Shown here in pieces: positions 8,681-19,486 of a stretch of 64,000 bases of DNA. A program made the translations under genes and the position numbers. How positions within the stretch are numbered: the stretch's first letter is position 1; every line of letters starts with the position of its first letter. The notes beneath the pieces are model-generated. The model searched no databases. It was not told where the DNA came from and was given only the letters and a program-made list of their open reading frames with translations. The stretch lies in contig CM037877.1 in assembly GCA_021292165.1 (NCBI GenBank), forward strand, positions 33,926,197 through 33,990,196. The letters are read 5' to 3'. This DNA comes from Shinisaurus crocodilurus. Taxonomy: Eukaryota > Chordata > Lepidosauria > Squamata > Shinisauridae.

Positions 8681-9489
8681 CCGCAGTGGATTTCTGCCTC
8701 CTCTCTGCTGCTGCGATCCCTGAAACATCCAGTTGCTTTAGATCAAACTCTTTGAACTCTGTGACTCATGCCCCCATATATGTAGACAAACCCGACATGG
8801 AAGGCTGAGATCCTTTACAAAGGCTGTGTTAAAACTTAAGATAAATCAACCACCTGTATTGTTGGCTGCCTTCCCTTTTTTCCTTCAGATAACTCATCAA
8901 CAACATTCACCAGCATCTGCCTTATCAGTCCTGGATACGAACCACATTTTTCTGGAGGGCGTGTATTTTGCAATCCCACAGTCTGGCATGAATGTTTCGT
9001 TACTGGAATGGGTCACACAATTACAGTTGAATTGTTGTTTAAATTGGATATGTGAGAATATACAGACAGCTTGGATAAAATGCTTTCATTCTCCTTTGCC
9101 TCCATGCATCTCACACATGGCCAGCTGTTCTCGTAAGGCAAAAGAATAATAATTTCTAGGAAACACAGCTGCTCAGATTTGCCAGGAGTACAGTAGGTAC
9201 GCTATCACACACGGCCCCTGCTATGAGCACTTGGTCCTGGCCTGGACTGGAGTGTCCATCCTGCAGGAGGCTCTCCTAGAGGTGCCCAGGGCCAGTGACA
9301 AGTGGGCAGCAAAATTCCCCAAAGCTTCACAACAATGAACACAACAAGTTGTGATTGTTCCCTTATCAAACGACAGAGGTTCAGGGGTCTTCTTTTCCAA
9401 GTTGTGATGGAATGTGATATGTCATGGTATGACAAGCCACGGACACAGCCCTGTCTGTCAGAGACTTGCCTTCCCTACTAGTGAGGGAG
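8681..9489. other. No recognised feature
   Basis: No gene, RNA or repeat motif that I can support; open frames here are short and without family character. Confidence 0.4.
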
Positions 9490-9585
9490 GCCTCTATTTT
9501 ATTTATTTATTTATTTATTTACTTTCACATTTATATCCCACCTTTCCCCCCCTTGCAAGGAACCCAAGGCAGCTTACACCGTAAG
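9490..9585 (-). mobile_element. Sauria-type SINE 3' fragment
   Basis: TTTA repeats, 'ACATTTATATCCCACC', then 'TTGCAAGGAACCCAAGGCAG', identical in order to the SINE end at 15.8 kb but lacking the body and head. Confidence 0.75.
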
Positions 9586-10337
9586 CTACATTAGCATCAT
9601 TCAGGCGACAGAGTAAAACCGTTCTCTTCATCCAGGTTTTTAATGGCCATTTTTATCACCTGCAGGGACTGCAACTTAAAAGGGGGGGGGGAGAAACTGG
9701 CTGCTTTTGCTGTTTTTCTTTGCTGCTGATGTTTTTTTAATTAAAAAAACAATTGTATTAATTAGTGTTTTTTTTCATTGTTATGAATTTTGTTGCCGTG
9801 AGCCTGCAGCAGACTGTATAGTGGGGAAGTGGCACATCGGTATTTTTTTTTTAAAAAATAATGAATTAATGAATGTTCTTTAAATAAATTGTTCTTATTT
9901 TCCAGTTTAATCTGGAATATATCCAAGAGCCAACCTTTGTACTGTCCTATGAATCTCAGCTCCCCACCACCAAAACCTAAAACGGTATCTCTGCCGATTA
10001 ATGGAGATGACTGGGATTGAGTGGAGCGCAGAGGTCCTTATAGCACGATGGCCCGAATGCACCTTGAAAGCAGAAAGCACCTGGCATCCACAGGCAGCCA
10101 CTGGGGCCTCATAGTCCCAGCACAGTCAGCCTCTGATGTCTACCCTGCTGCCCTCCATTAAAAATAATGCTTCCCAGCACTCCAGCCAGTGCCAGGCAGG
10201 TGGGTCTAGCTGCCAGTTTAAAGCATCACATTGCCCTCTGATGTAGCATCATTCCAGGGCATTGTGGGAAATTAAAATGGCGGCTAGCCCGGTTACTCAG
10301 TACTGCTCAGAGTGCTCCTGCTGTCCACGCTGTAAGC
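9586..10337. other. No gene; LINE-tail-like AT tract in the middle
   Basis: 9710-9900 has the T-rich, 'ATAAATTG'-ended look of a LINE 3' UTR, but I cannot assign it. The remainder is unrecognised. Confidence 0.35.
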
Positions 10338-10345
10338 CCACCAAG

Positions 10346-10933
10346 CAGGGCCGGCGCTACCGCTAGGCCAACTAGGCTGTTGCCTAGGGCGCGTAGCGGA
10401 AGAGGGCGCAGAACGCTGTGCTCCTCTTCGCTGCCAGCGCGCTCCTGCCCTGCCCGCCCACCCGCCTCACCGAGAAAGCCAGGTCAGTGCGGGGGATTGT
10501 GCCCGGAGTAGTGGTGGGGCCGAGCCTGGGCGCCACCCCCCCACCTCGCCTCGCCTCTGCGCCGCCTCCCCCCACCTCGCCTCGCTTCGCCTCTCCTCCG
10601 CGCCGCCTCCCCCCCGACACCTACCTTCTCCGCGCTGTTTCCGGAGCCCCGCCGCGCTCTGTTTTGGCGGGAGGAACCAGGGCAACAGGGCTTAAACAGC
10701 CCTGTTGCTCTGGTTTCCCCGGCCAAAAACAGAGCGCGGGGGTCCCTTTTCAGAGGAGGCGTGGGAAGGTAGGTGGGGGGCGGCAGCAGCAGCGTGCGGG
10801 GGGGGTCTGGTGGCGGCGGAGGCGGCGGGAGGTTGCAGAGCAGGGCTGCTTTCCGGAGCCCCCCCCCACGGCACGAGGGGGGGCGCTAAATATAATTTAG
10901 CCTAGGGCACCAAACTGCCCTGCACCGGTCCTG
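10346..10933 (+). mobile_element. 588-bp internally deleted hAT, relative of the 2.7-kb element
   Basis: Starts CAGGGCCGGCGCTACCGC and ends with the complement of CAGGACCGGTGC. Flanks are CCACCAAG (10338-10345) and GCACCAAG (10934-10941), seven of eight alike. Both ends match the 2.7-kb copy: the first 45 bases match its 5' end, and 'GGGCGCTAAATAT' plus 'GCCTAGGGCACCAAACTGCC' match its 3' end. The interior is very GC-rich, has an internal inverted repeat around 10672-10745, and carries no transposase. It is non-autonomous and lies in the opposite orientation to the larger copy. Confidence 0.88.
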
Positions 10934-10941
10934 GCACCAAG

Positions 10942-11640
10942 GCCCAGCGACGGACACCAATTAGAGCCCACCAGAGGGCAGTTTTATCCCCTATGCTGTT
11001 TAACAGATATATGTGGCAGCCGCACGCAGAACTATCCTAGTAGAGATATGTACAAGTGGTCTCTTGAATTCTACAAACTCTCCATTTTTAGTCCAAGAAA
11101 TCTGGGTGGGGAGAAGACATTTCACCAAATTTCTCCTGGAGGAGGAGAAATTTCCCAACCGTTCCTTGGGGTGCGGCGGTGGGGCAGGGCTCACCATTAG
11201 CAGTGGCAGGAGTACAGCGTACGGTGTTTCCTTTCCTCCCTGCTAAAGTAAGGGAGTGTTGGTGATTCATAGATTCATAGATCATAGAGTTGGCTGTTTT
11301 GCTGCCATTGCAGGTGGCAACAGCAGCAACTGTGATGATGGCAGCACGGCCACCTTTTTACATCCTCCACGATGCCCCAGACTGAGCATCATTCCAGGGC
11401 ATTGTGCGTGGCGTGGGGCGTGGGGGTGGGGGGGAGAATGGCAGCAATCACAAAGAAACATTGCAGATAAAATTCAGATAAAATTCTGCAAAATGGCCTT
11501 CTTTTTCTAAGGGGGCGAGAATATGAATAATCTCAGGAAATGTTCTCTAAAAAAAAACATCTTTGGAGAAACTTTTGGCTCAGCTCTAGTCCCTAGTTCT
11601 AGCCCTGGTTGCTGCTGACAGGGATGCTTACCGGTAATTA
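10942..11640. repeat. Mostly unrecognised; 35-base CR1 tail near 11264
   Basis: 'GATTCATAGATTCATAGATC' followed by 'ATAGAGTTGG' at 11263-11294 is the very end of a CR1-type element (minus strand), an extreme 5' truncation. The rest shows no recognisable feature. Confidence 0.45.
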
Positions 11641-11775
11641 TTTTTTAAAAAATCATTATTACATTTATATCCCACCTTTTCTTCCTCTTGCAAGGAACCC
11701 AAGGTGGCTTTATATGGTGGTGGTCCTCCTCTTCCTCCTCTACATTTTTTTTATCCCCACAACAACCCTGGTTTT
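11641..11775 (-). mobile_element. Sauria-type SINE 3' half
   Basis: 'ACATTTATATCCCACC', 'TTGCAAGGAACCCAAGGTGG' and 'CCACAACAACCCTGG' occur in SINE order; the head is missing. Confidence 0.7.
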
Positions 11776-12147
11776 TTTTTCTTTTCCATTTGCATTTTCC
11801 CCTTATAACAGTTTTATTAAAAAATGCATGAAACAGTGATGAAAATTTGTATTTCTTTCTGTTGCCCCAGTTATAAGTAAGTAATTGGCTTATATTGCTT
11901 GCTGCTATTTAGTGTTAAATAAATATAATAACAAACAGTTTATATTTAATATAGTTGTGTGTTCTGGCGTGGGGGATGGCCTTGAAGAAGGCTGAGTTTT
12001 TAATGTCTCATTTCACCCTCAGCACTGATTGAGTCTTAATGTCTCGCCAGCTAAGCAATGGAAGGGCCGAGGGGGCACCATTATTGGGCTGTGTTTAAGG
12101 CATCGGCTGGCCTTAATCTGGTTCTGCCCTTGTCACTGAAAAAGGGT
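11776..12147. other. No recognised feature
   Basis: AT-rich sequence without recognisable motifs. Confidence 0.4.
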
Positions 12148-12359
12148 GTGCATGTAGCATAGTGACTGAGACTATGCAACAAATCAGGAAGTCCCTGGTT
12201 CAAATCTTGCCTCTACCATGAACTCACAAGACAGTCTCAGGCATCCCACTCACTTTCAGTCTCAATGTGGAGGCTCCAGTAAGGACATAATAATTTGGAT
12301 TGTTGTCAGGTTTAGAACTAGAGCATGCATGTGCTTTGAACACTTGCAAATGCTATACA

Positions 12360-12402
<43 letters not shown>
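12148..12402 (+). mobile_element. Divergent tRNA-headed SINE ending in (ATG)n
   Basis: 'AGCATAGTGACTGAG' resembles an A box, and 'GGTTCAAATCTTGCC' lies where a B box should be, about 45 bases on. The element ends in about 14 ATG units (12360-12402). A tRNA gene is unlikely because no acceptor stem or anticodon arm can be drawn. The frames giving poly-Asp or poly-Met are by-products of the microsatellite. Confidence 0.45.
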
Positions 12403-13384
12403 GTACTGCAGAAAGGCTCAATGATGCCAATGGCTATCTCTGGATGATCAAAGGGCCTTGGGGGGGTGTGGGGGGGTTAGCAGTGCTCTTCATCTAGGTT
12501 TACATTGATAAAGGAAGATGCAATGAATTCAATAACTGGAGCATTTGGTAGTTGCGGCTTGGATAATAAATTTTGTGTTATGCTACCATGACAATCACAT
12601 CAGAAGAATTTGGAGCATCAAACTTAATTTGGATGAGTGCTTTATTTTCAAGGGCTTCTTCAAGAAAGGAAAGAATTCTAAGAACACTTTGAAGTCATTT
12701 TCACAGCTCATCTTTCCTTCATTTAAATGATGTGTGTCTCTCGTGTTTGTATTATAATGACATGCCTTCGCAGCAAGCAATTACTGTCTTATTTAAGAGA
12801 AGCTCACTGCTAGAGATAAGCTATAATCAAAACAGCAACGTCTTGGGATGTCTAGCGGCGGGGGGGGGGGGGGGGAGGGTGATGCTCAAAACTTTACAGA
12901 ATGTGATTTCCCCTCTTTTATACCCCCCAAATTTTTGTGGGTTTTTTTGGTAAAACTTCGATAAGCTATTGAAGCCAGAGAGACTGTGGAATGTTTTTGA
13001 CAGGGAAAAGAACTAGGTTAAAAAAAAAAAAAATAGGCTTCCTTTTGCACAAAACACACACACAGCCCTGAATAATTCACAAGCGAGAGCAAGCTTTTCC
13101 ATTAGGATCCATATAACAGCACATTTTGGGGCAGAGAATGTAGAGGGCCAGGACAGGGTCTTCAGTGGTCCTTCTTGGGAGCTCTGTACCTTCCAGTCCG
13201 GTTGCTTCTTCTATCTCATCCTCCCTCCCCCACCTCCATTTCCAGCATTTTAAACCTTCGCACTGCGTTTGGGATGGTGAATGCATCTGAATTGGGCCAG
13301 CACTCGCCCTTTTGTACTACTCCATCCTCGTTCAAACTTTAGCACTACACTGACTTACCTAGGGAGGGATGGGTGACATTGTCG
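12403..13384. other. No gene; contains a 17-base G run
   Basis: Unrecognised sequence with one long guanine tract at about 12859-12875 and an A run at 13020-13034. Confidence 0.4.
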
Positions 13385-14215
13385 TTTTAGTTGGGGTTTG
13401 AGAAGAATTTATCAAAATTAGGAAATTATTTCATTTTGGGGACAGAAAGAACATGAGAGTGTTGGGTTTTTGTTTTTTTTTTAAATTAATGTGGGAGAAA
13501 CCAAAACTGACAGGTTTGTCCACCCAGGTCAAGGGCTTTGAGTACTTAGCTCTTAAAAGACTAGGTTTCAGTCCCTGACTGGATTCAGACAACACGATAA
13601 TCCACACTCAAGGGTTGAGTATGGGTTGAGTTTGGGTTGTCATTGAACTGTGGGTTGTTGTTGAAACATGGGTTATTGTGTTGTCTGAACCCAGCCGAGA
13701 TTAAAAAAACCACGTGAGAACAACCCACAGTTCACAGCTCAACAACAAGCCATGGGTTCTGTGCATGACAAGCTATGGCTTGTTAGTGCAGCTGGGTTCA
13801 GACAACACAATGGCCCACGTTTCAACAACAACCCACAGTTCAACAACAACCCATACTCAACCCTTGAGTGTGGGTTATCATGTTGTCTGACTCTGAACCC
13901 AGTCCCTGTGTATTCCACCATGTTTGTGGTACTGAAGTACGGTTACCACCTCTTTTTTCTGACAGGCTCCTCAACTTTAACAGCAATATGGCAGGCAGGT
14001 ACAACATGGTCCTCTCCATGCTGCAAATAGCTGCATCTGTTGAATTTGCCCAGTGAAGATGAGAAATTTGTTTTAGTTCGTGTTTGATAAGAATTTACCT
14101 AAATTAACACATTTCTTCATATTTGGGATGGAAAGATCTTGATTTTTTTAAAAAAACCCAAAAAACTGGAGAAAGCAAAACTGACAGATTTGTCCACCCC
14201 TGCTCAAGGCATGGC
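13385..14215. repeat. Unnamed dispersed repeat A, copy 2 (interrupted)
   Basis: Left part 13385-13577 and right part 13900-14215 carry the same phrases as 940-1425 and 40165-40498, for example 'GGGCTTTGAGTACTTAGCTC' and 'GGCAGGCAGGTACAACATGG'. They are separated by the element at 13578-13899. Confidence 0.65.
13578..13899. mobile_element. 322-bp double inverted-repeat element
   Basis: Two units of about 110-118 bases lie head to head: one at 13578-13695, and its reverse complement at 13789-13899. Each unit itself begins and ends with the motif CTGGGTTCAGACAACAC or its complement. The whole is flanked by CAGTCCCTG at 13569-13577 and 13900-13908, an exact 8-9-base duplication. This suggests a hAT- or MULE-like non-autonomous element, perhaps two copies joined. 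No coding frame. Confidence 0.75.
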
Positions 14216-15209
14216 ACAAGCTGTTTGAATGCTCAAGTTATGATCAGGATTTTCGTGAGCCTTGAGGAGGGCTCTGTTCTCCTCAATCCTGCGAGCTCCA
14301 CTGCCATCGCTGTCTCGTCTTTCCCATACCACAAAGCAGTGCTACCAGCGGCAGCAGCCACTTCCAGGGACCCAGTGGGGCATATTTCCCCACCAGGGCC
14401 TAGCAGCAGCCATTGCTGTCAAGGGCCATCACCCTAGTTGAAATTACTAGGAGTGTGTAATTTTCCCTCTGGGAATTCTGGGACTTGTAGGTTCTGGGAC
14501 ATAGTGCCACTGGGGATTCTGGGAATTTCCCCATCACAAGGGACCCAGGTCTACCCTCTACTGCTACCTCCACCATTCTCTTCCCCAGCTCTAAAGTACG
14601 TTCCAGGGCTTGAGAGGAGAAGGAATAATTGGTTCCTCAAGTGCTTGCAAAAGTGTAACCCTTTCCCAGTTAAATAATGGGTTGCTCTTCTTGCTTCCAT
14701 GCACTACCAGCTAATTTTGCCACTTGGAGAGGGGGAAATCTAGCTTCCCTTGCCAAGAAAAACAGCTGCTTAGCTTCTTGTTATAGTTATGGCCTACCCA
14801 ATGCCTGAAAGGAAGAGGTGGCAGCAGAAGGGGGGGGGGTGTTTAAGAAAATTGATGGTACTTTTATAAAACACACAGTGGCAACATTGGTTGAGCTGTC
14901 TGAGAGCGCTTGCTGAATAAGGCTTAAAAGATTCATAGGGTGATCTGGCATGCTATGAGAGCATTTTCATAATTGCTTCTTGAGTCCTCAGCACTCCTAT
15001 TGGTTTGTAGCAGTCACTGAAGCTCAGATGTCCTGGGGCAAAAGCCAGATTTTTGTTGCCGATACCTCTTATGCGATGAAATGAAAAATGAAGCACATGT
15101 GCATCAATGTGCGTGTGTGTGTGTGTGTGAGAGAGAGATGTGAATGTGCTGCGAATATCTGCTTGCGCCATGTAAGTATGGCATTTTGTATTAAGTTGAT
15201 CCTGAGAGA
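14216..15209. other. No recognised feature; short (GT)n near 15113
   Basis: Nothing with family character apart from a GT/GA microsatellite at 15111-15138. Confidence 0.4.
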
Positions 15210-15395
15210 GCCATAGCCATAAATATTCTTTGCATGCAGAAGGTCTCAAATTTAATCTCTGGTGCATTAAATCAAAGATAGCAGGTGCTGGGAAAGATCT
15301 CTGCCTGGTACCCCAGAGACTCAATAGTAGACAGTACTGGGCAGATGGACAAATAACCTGATCTGATATAAGGTAGTTTCCTGTGTTCCTAACTG
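15210..15395 (+). mobile_element. tRNA-derived SINE of the 'TGCATGCAGAAGGTC' type
   Basis: 'TTTGCATGCAGAAGGTCTCA', 'GCAGGTGCTGGGAAAGATCT' and 'ATATAAGGTAGTTTCCTGTG' follow the order of a SINE-like repeat I know from reptile genomes. The B box position reads 'TTTAATCTCTGG', so it is mutated. Confidence 0.6.
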
Positions 15396-15807
15396 GTAAA
15401 AGCAAAATGCACAAAAATATATCATCACATCATAGGTTGCAGAATTTAGCTTTTCTTCGTGGAGAATTTGGGTTATGTTGGTGGCAGAATATTGATTATT
15501 TTGTTTGTTTGTTTGTTTCAACAGAGATTATACTCAGCTCTGGCCTCTGGGCCAGTTCAGAAGACTCCCCTGCACATGGGCAGGTGCTTTCTTTTTCCAC
15601 CTGGAATTTCAGCAAATGTACACTCATGACATGCTTGGGTTGAATGGCACCAACCAAGACACATTAGGTCCAGACCAAGGGCAAGGCCCGGAGGTAATTA
15701 GTCTCAAGGCGACAGAGTCAAGGGTGGCAGTTTGGCGCCTTTGATCCCTCGTCTTGAGGTAAAGGATCGGTTGCAGTCCTTCACAGTTACATCCACTGGG
15801 TCTGTAT

Positions 15808-16063
15808 CAACTATTTTATTTTGTTTTTTATTTTATTTATTATATTTATACCCCGCCTTTTTTCCTGCAAGGAACCCAAGGCGGCTTACATAATCCTCCT
15901 CCTCCTCTCCATTTTATCCTCACAACAACCCTGTGAGGTAGGTTAGGCTGAGAGTCAGTGACTGGCCCAAAGTACCCAGTGAGTTTCATGGCTGAGCAGG
16001 GACTAAAACCCGGATCTCCTGAGTCCCAGTCCAACACTCTCACCACTACGCCACACTGGCTCT
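15808..16063 (-). mobile_element. Full-length Sauria-type SINE
   Basis: Reading the minus strand gives: tRNA-like head with 'GTAGTGGTGAGAGTGTTGG' (A-box region), 'CCGGGTTTTAGTCCC' (B-box region), the body 'CTCACTGGGT..TTTGGGCCAGTCACTGAC', 'CAACCCTGTGAGG' complement, and a tail of ATAAATA units. The copies at 35184-35425 and 60907-61121 are colinear. Transcription would be by RNA polymerase III, and mobilisation depends on a partner LINE. Confidence 0.85.
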
Positions 16064-16269
16064 AAGGTGTCCAAATCAAAGCGGATCCCAGTGACTCTCT
16101 GCAAAGTGCTGAGCAAATTGTTTGCAGCGGGCTGTTGAAAGGTCTTGCGGGCTGGTGTGTAAAAGACCCCTGACCACCCAAAACAGCTCCACAGGACAGC
16201 TGTTTGCAGATGTAATAGTGGCAGAGAGAGAGAGAATTTTTTTGCTGCCCATATTGCCACAGACTCTCG

Positions 16270-16687
16270 TAGGGATGGGCGAACTCACCTGGACCCGGTT
16301 CTTGGGGTGCTTGCTGAGCACCCCACCATGCAATCTGGTCCACATCACTCGGCGAAGCACTCAGCAGACTTCTGGGTCCCCGTTGCGTCAGTTCCGGGGC
16401 CCTGTCGCTGCATTTTTTCCATAAAAACCAAGGTAAACTACCTTAAAACAGCCGCGAATAGGCTATTCACGGCCGTTTTAAGGTAGTTTACCCTGTTTTT
16501 TTACAGAAAAAACACAGTGCCGGGGACCCGGACAAGAAGCGACAGGGACCCGGAAGTACCTTTCCCCGGCTTCTATCTGGGGAGATGTGCTGAGCCAGGG
16601 AAAGGTAAGTTCCGCGGGGCTCGGGGGGCGAGTAGGGTGAGTTCGCCCCGTTTCCACCCCCCCCATCGAGTTCCACACACATCCCTA
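16270..16687. mobile_element. GC-rich palindromic element C, copy 1
   Basis: Begins GTAGGGATGGGCGAACTC and ends with the complement of GTAGGGATGTGTGTGG. The centre (16432-16500) is a strong inverted repeat around 'GGTAAACTACCTTAAAAC', and 'GACCCGGAAGT'-type motifs occur on its right arm. Copies 2 and 3 are at 50982-51321 and 57800-58189. No clear target duplication is seen here, and no coding frame. Confidence 0.65.
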
Positions 16688-17535
16688 CCACAGAGTAGGC
16701 CTTCAAATAGGTTCTAGCCCTTGTTTGATTGGAATCACTCTGAGTTTTCTACCAACAACATTCTAGTTGCCATGTCACTCGTTTCGTCACCACCAGCTCC
16801 CTAGAAAACCGGGGTGCTGGTGTGGCTCCACTTTGTGAGAGAGGATGCTCAGGAGCAATTGTGTCCACCGCTCTGGTCATTTCTCTGTTCCAGAGATCGG
16901 CCAGGGCTTCGACAGTCACCTGTGGAAGCAACAGGAAAATCCCCAAGAGCCATCAGGAAACCATTCAGATCCATCAGTCTCCTGGAGTGGACCACCTTAA
17001 TCAGCCCTCCACCCTTGCGGAGGTTCCGAGCACCAGCAAGTCTAAAACCCCACTAGGTTGTAGCCCATATATTACATGAAGATGTGTTGTAAATTTCAAG
17101 CAGCCCTTTCTTTGGCTATTATCATCCACACAGCAGGGCACTTGGGGGGGGGGGATTAAAAATATTTAAGGAGATTTTTGAGGAATCAGAAACACAAGCC
17201 TAAAAACAACCTACAGCTACATTAAGCTCTCCACAAAGCACAGATTAGAGAACAAAGTCCCAGGTGGGCTGATGAAAATGGGAAAATAGGGATGTGCCCT
17301 TAAGCCGTTGGTATCAAGGTGGTGTTAAGAGCACCTGTGATAAACGGAAGGGTTGCTTAGCTTGCAGTTCTAGGCAAGCTTAAGCAAATGAGCAAATCAG
17401 ACCTCTATAGGTAAGCCAAATACATAGGAAATAACACAGCTGAAATGAGCTCACCAACAGAAGATCGCCCCCAAACAGTGGCAAGATGACTCGGACGACC
17501 TCAGCAATAACATGTGTGTGTGTGAGTGTGTGTGT
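16688..17535. other. No recognised feature
   Basis: Includes a G run near 17145 and a GT microsatellite just before the next element. Confidence 0.4.
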
Positions 17536-17543
17536 GTGTGTGT

Positions 17544-18083
17544 CAGGGGAGGCTGGTGACTCCTATTTCGGTGGGGCTCCTAATCCATTGCAGGTTTTAT
17601 TCTGAGCTTTACAGGAGCTATCCTTAGTGCTGAACTCAACCCCAAAATAGGTTCACCACCATGAATAGCTCTTATAAAGCTCCAAATAAAAGCTGCAATG
17701 GATTAGGAGCCCCACCAAAATAGGAGTCACCATCCACTGGATATTGTGTAAAAGAAATTAAATAGTTGGAGAAAGTTGCCTGGATCATCAGTGAAAACAA
17801 TAAAGAATCTTCTAGCACCTTGTTAAAGACTAACACATTTATTATGGCATAAATGTGTTAGCCTTTAAGGTGCCTGTGAATTATGTTATATTATTGGGGG
17901 TAATTTAAAGTGTATATATGGTAAGTTTTATTTGGAGCTTTATGGGAGCTATCCACGTTGCTGAACTTCATCCCCAAATAGGTTCACCACCATGGAGCAC
18001 CATGGACAGCTCCTATAAAGCTCCAAATAAAAGCTGCAATGGATTAGGAGCCCCACTGAAATAGGAATCACCAGGCTCCACTG
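17544..18083. mobile_element. 540-bp hAT-like inverted-repeat element with internal duplication
   Basis: Starts CAGGGGAGGCTGGTGACTCC and ends with the complement of CAGTGGAGCCTGGTGATTCC. Flanks are GTGTGTGT on both sides (17536-17543 and 18084-18091); because this is a GT microsatellite the duplication is only suggestive. The half 'GGTTCACCACCATG..TAGGAGCCCCAC' occurs twice (about 17650-17740 and 17978-18070), so an internal duplication took place. Confidence 0.7.
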
Positions 18084-18142
18084 GTGTGTGTGTCTGTGTG
18101 TGTTTAGGGGCGGGAGGAGAGACCTGAACCGGAGAAAAAGGA

Positions 18143-18207
18143 TCTGCAGACTGCCATTATATTTGCTGAGAAACAATAGGGTTAAGGGAGCCAGGACCCA
18201 GATCTGA
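18143..18207. repeat. 65-bp direct repeat, left copy (flanks L1)
   Basis: About 58 of 65 bases match 19422-19486, including an exact 27-base core starting 'AGAAACAATAGGGTTAAGGG'. Confidence 0.85.
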
Positions 18208-19421
18208 TGGTTTTTTTAAAAAAACAACAACACCCTATTTATTTGCAACACAACAACAACAACAACAACAACAACAGATGAAGAAACAAAATGGGGGAAA
18301 GGGGGATTCATATCATGAAACATATCAATATACAGTAACCATTAATATCTCCCTAGATATAGGGAAAAGAAAAGGAAAGGAAAAGGAAAAGGAAAGGGGG
18401 AAAAAATGAGGGGCGGGGGAAAGGATTAACATTTCCATTTCAAAAATATACATTAATATAAGCAGTCCATCTATCTAAATAAGCATCCATACAACCTTGA
18501 TGGTTGTAGGAGATATGATCAAATGTAGCAAGGGCAGTAAGACATTCAGTCCATTGAGTGATTGGTGGTGGGTGTTTTTCCTTCCAAGCTTGGAGTATAA
18601 GTCTCTTTGCAACTGTAAGGGCTCTCAGTATTCACTTTTGCTGTCCATCTGTTAATGCCTGCATCACAGGGATGTAATTTATTAAAAGTGCATGTACGTC
18701 TGCTTTTATCAGATCTTTCAAGAACAAAATTTATACAAGCAATGACTTCTAACCAAAAAGAAGCCACTACAGGACATGCCCACATCATAGTCCTCAATGA
18801 GGCATTGTCCTCATTACATCGCCAGCATCTAGCTGAGCTAGCCAGCTTCTTCTTAGCAAGTCTCTGTGGTGTCCAATATACACAAAACATCAATTTTTGT
18901 TGATTCAATATCAATTTTAAATCTACAGAAATGGTACATATGGAATCGAAAGCAACTTTCTATTGATTAAACTGTATTGAGCATTCCAATTCTTTATTCC
19001 ATTCATCTCTGACCTTCTGAACATCTACGTTACTACATTCTAAAAGACTTTTATAGACAGGCTATTGTAGGCTTAGCTTTCTGTAAGGACCCAATTCATT
19101 CCTCCAACAATGCAGGAACTTCCAGGAAGTGCTGAAGCACTCATTGCTGATTGGCCGTATATAGACTCCAACAAATGCTGAAGCTGAATATACTGCCAAC
19201 TAGTACTAGATGATAAATGTTATCTAATCTGCAATACTGAAAACAGTAGGAATTCATTGTCCAAACCTATTCGCTGGTCTAAAGTATACGTTTTCCATTG
19301 TTAGCCCAACTCCTCCACATAAAAGGTCTTCTCTCTATCTTCAAAACTATATTCTCCCATAAGATTAGTTTAGCATGAGAATATGGATCAAAGTGCAGTT
19401 GGTGAGCCATTGCATTCCAAG
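18208..19421 (-). mobile_element. 5'-truncated L1-type LINE
   Basis: The left edge carries a T run (18211-18217), the poly-A of a minus-strand element, next to an AAC microsatellite (18248-18276). The body contains the decayed C-terminal part of L1 ORF2. The insertion is bracketed by the 65-base direct repeat at 18143-18207 and 19422-19486. Confidence 0.75.
18546..18914 (-). pseudogene. L1 ORF2 C-terminal fragment
   Basis: A minus-strand frame of 122 codons shows the ordered motifs of the L1 ORF2 C-terminal region: YWTPQRLAKK (compare the family pattern Y.TP.RL.KM), then CWRCNED, then WACPVV..FW. In intact L1 this region follows the reverse transcriptase and ends in a cysteine-rich part needed for retrotransposition. 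Here the upstream RT and endonuclease are absent and the frame runs past the usual end into other sequence, so it is a dead fragment. No other family has this combination. Confidence 0.8.
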
Positions 19422-19486
19422 TCTACAGACTGCAATTACATTTGCTCAGAAACAATAGGGTTAAGGGAGCCAGGAACACAATCTGA
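19422..19486. repeat. 65-bp direct repeat, right copy (flanks L1)
   Basis: Partner of 18143-18207; about seven substitutions between the two. Confidence 0.85.

Noticed and set aside
12218..12497. Poly-Asp and poly-Met frames
   Set aside because: Translation of the ATG microsatellite in the SINE tail.
12859..12875. Long guanine runs here and at about 5990, 9682, 14830, 17145, 38682 and 45155 as G-quadruplex regulators
   Set aside because: They are single homopolymer tracts scattered in unrelated contexts; nothing ties them to a promoter or other function.
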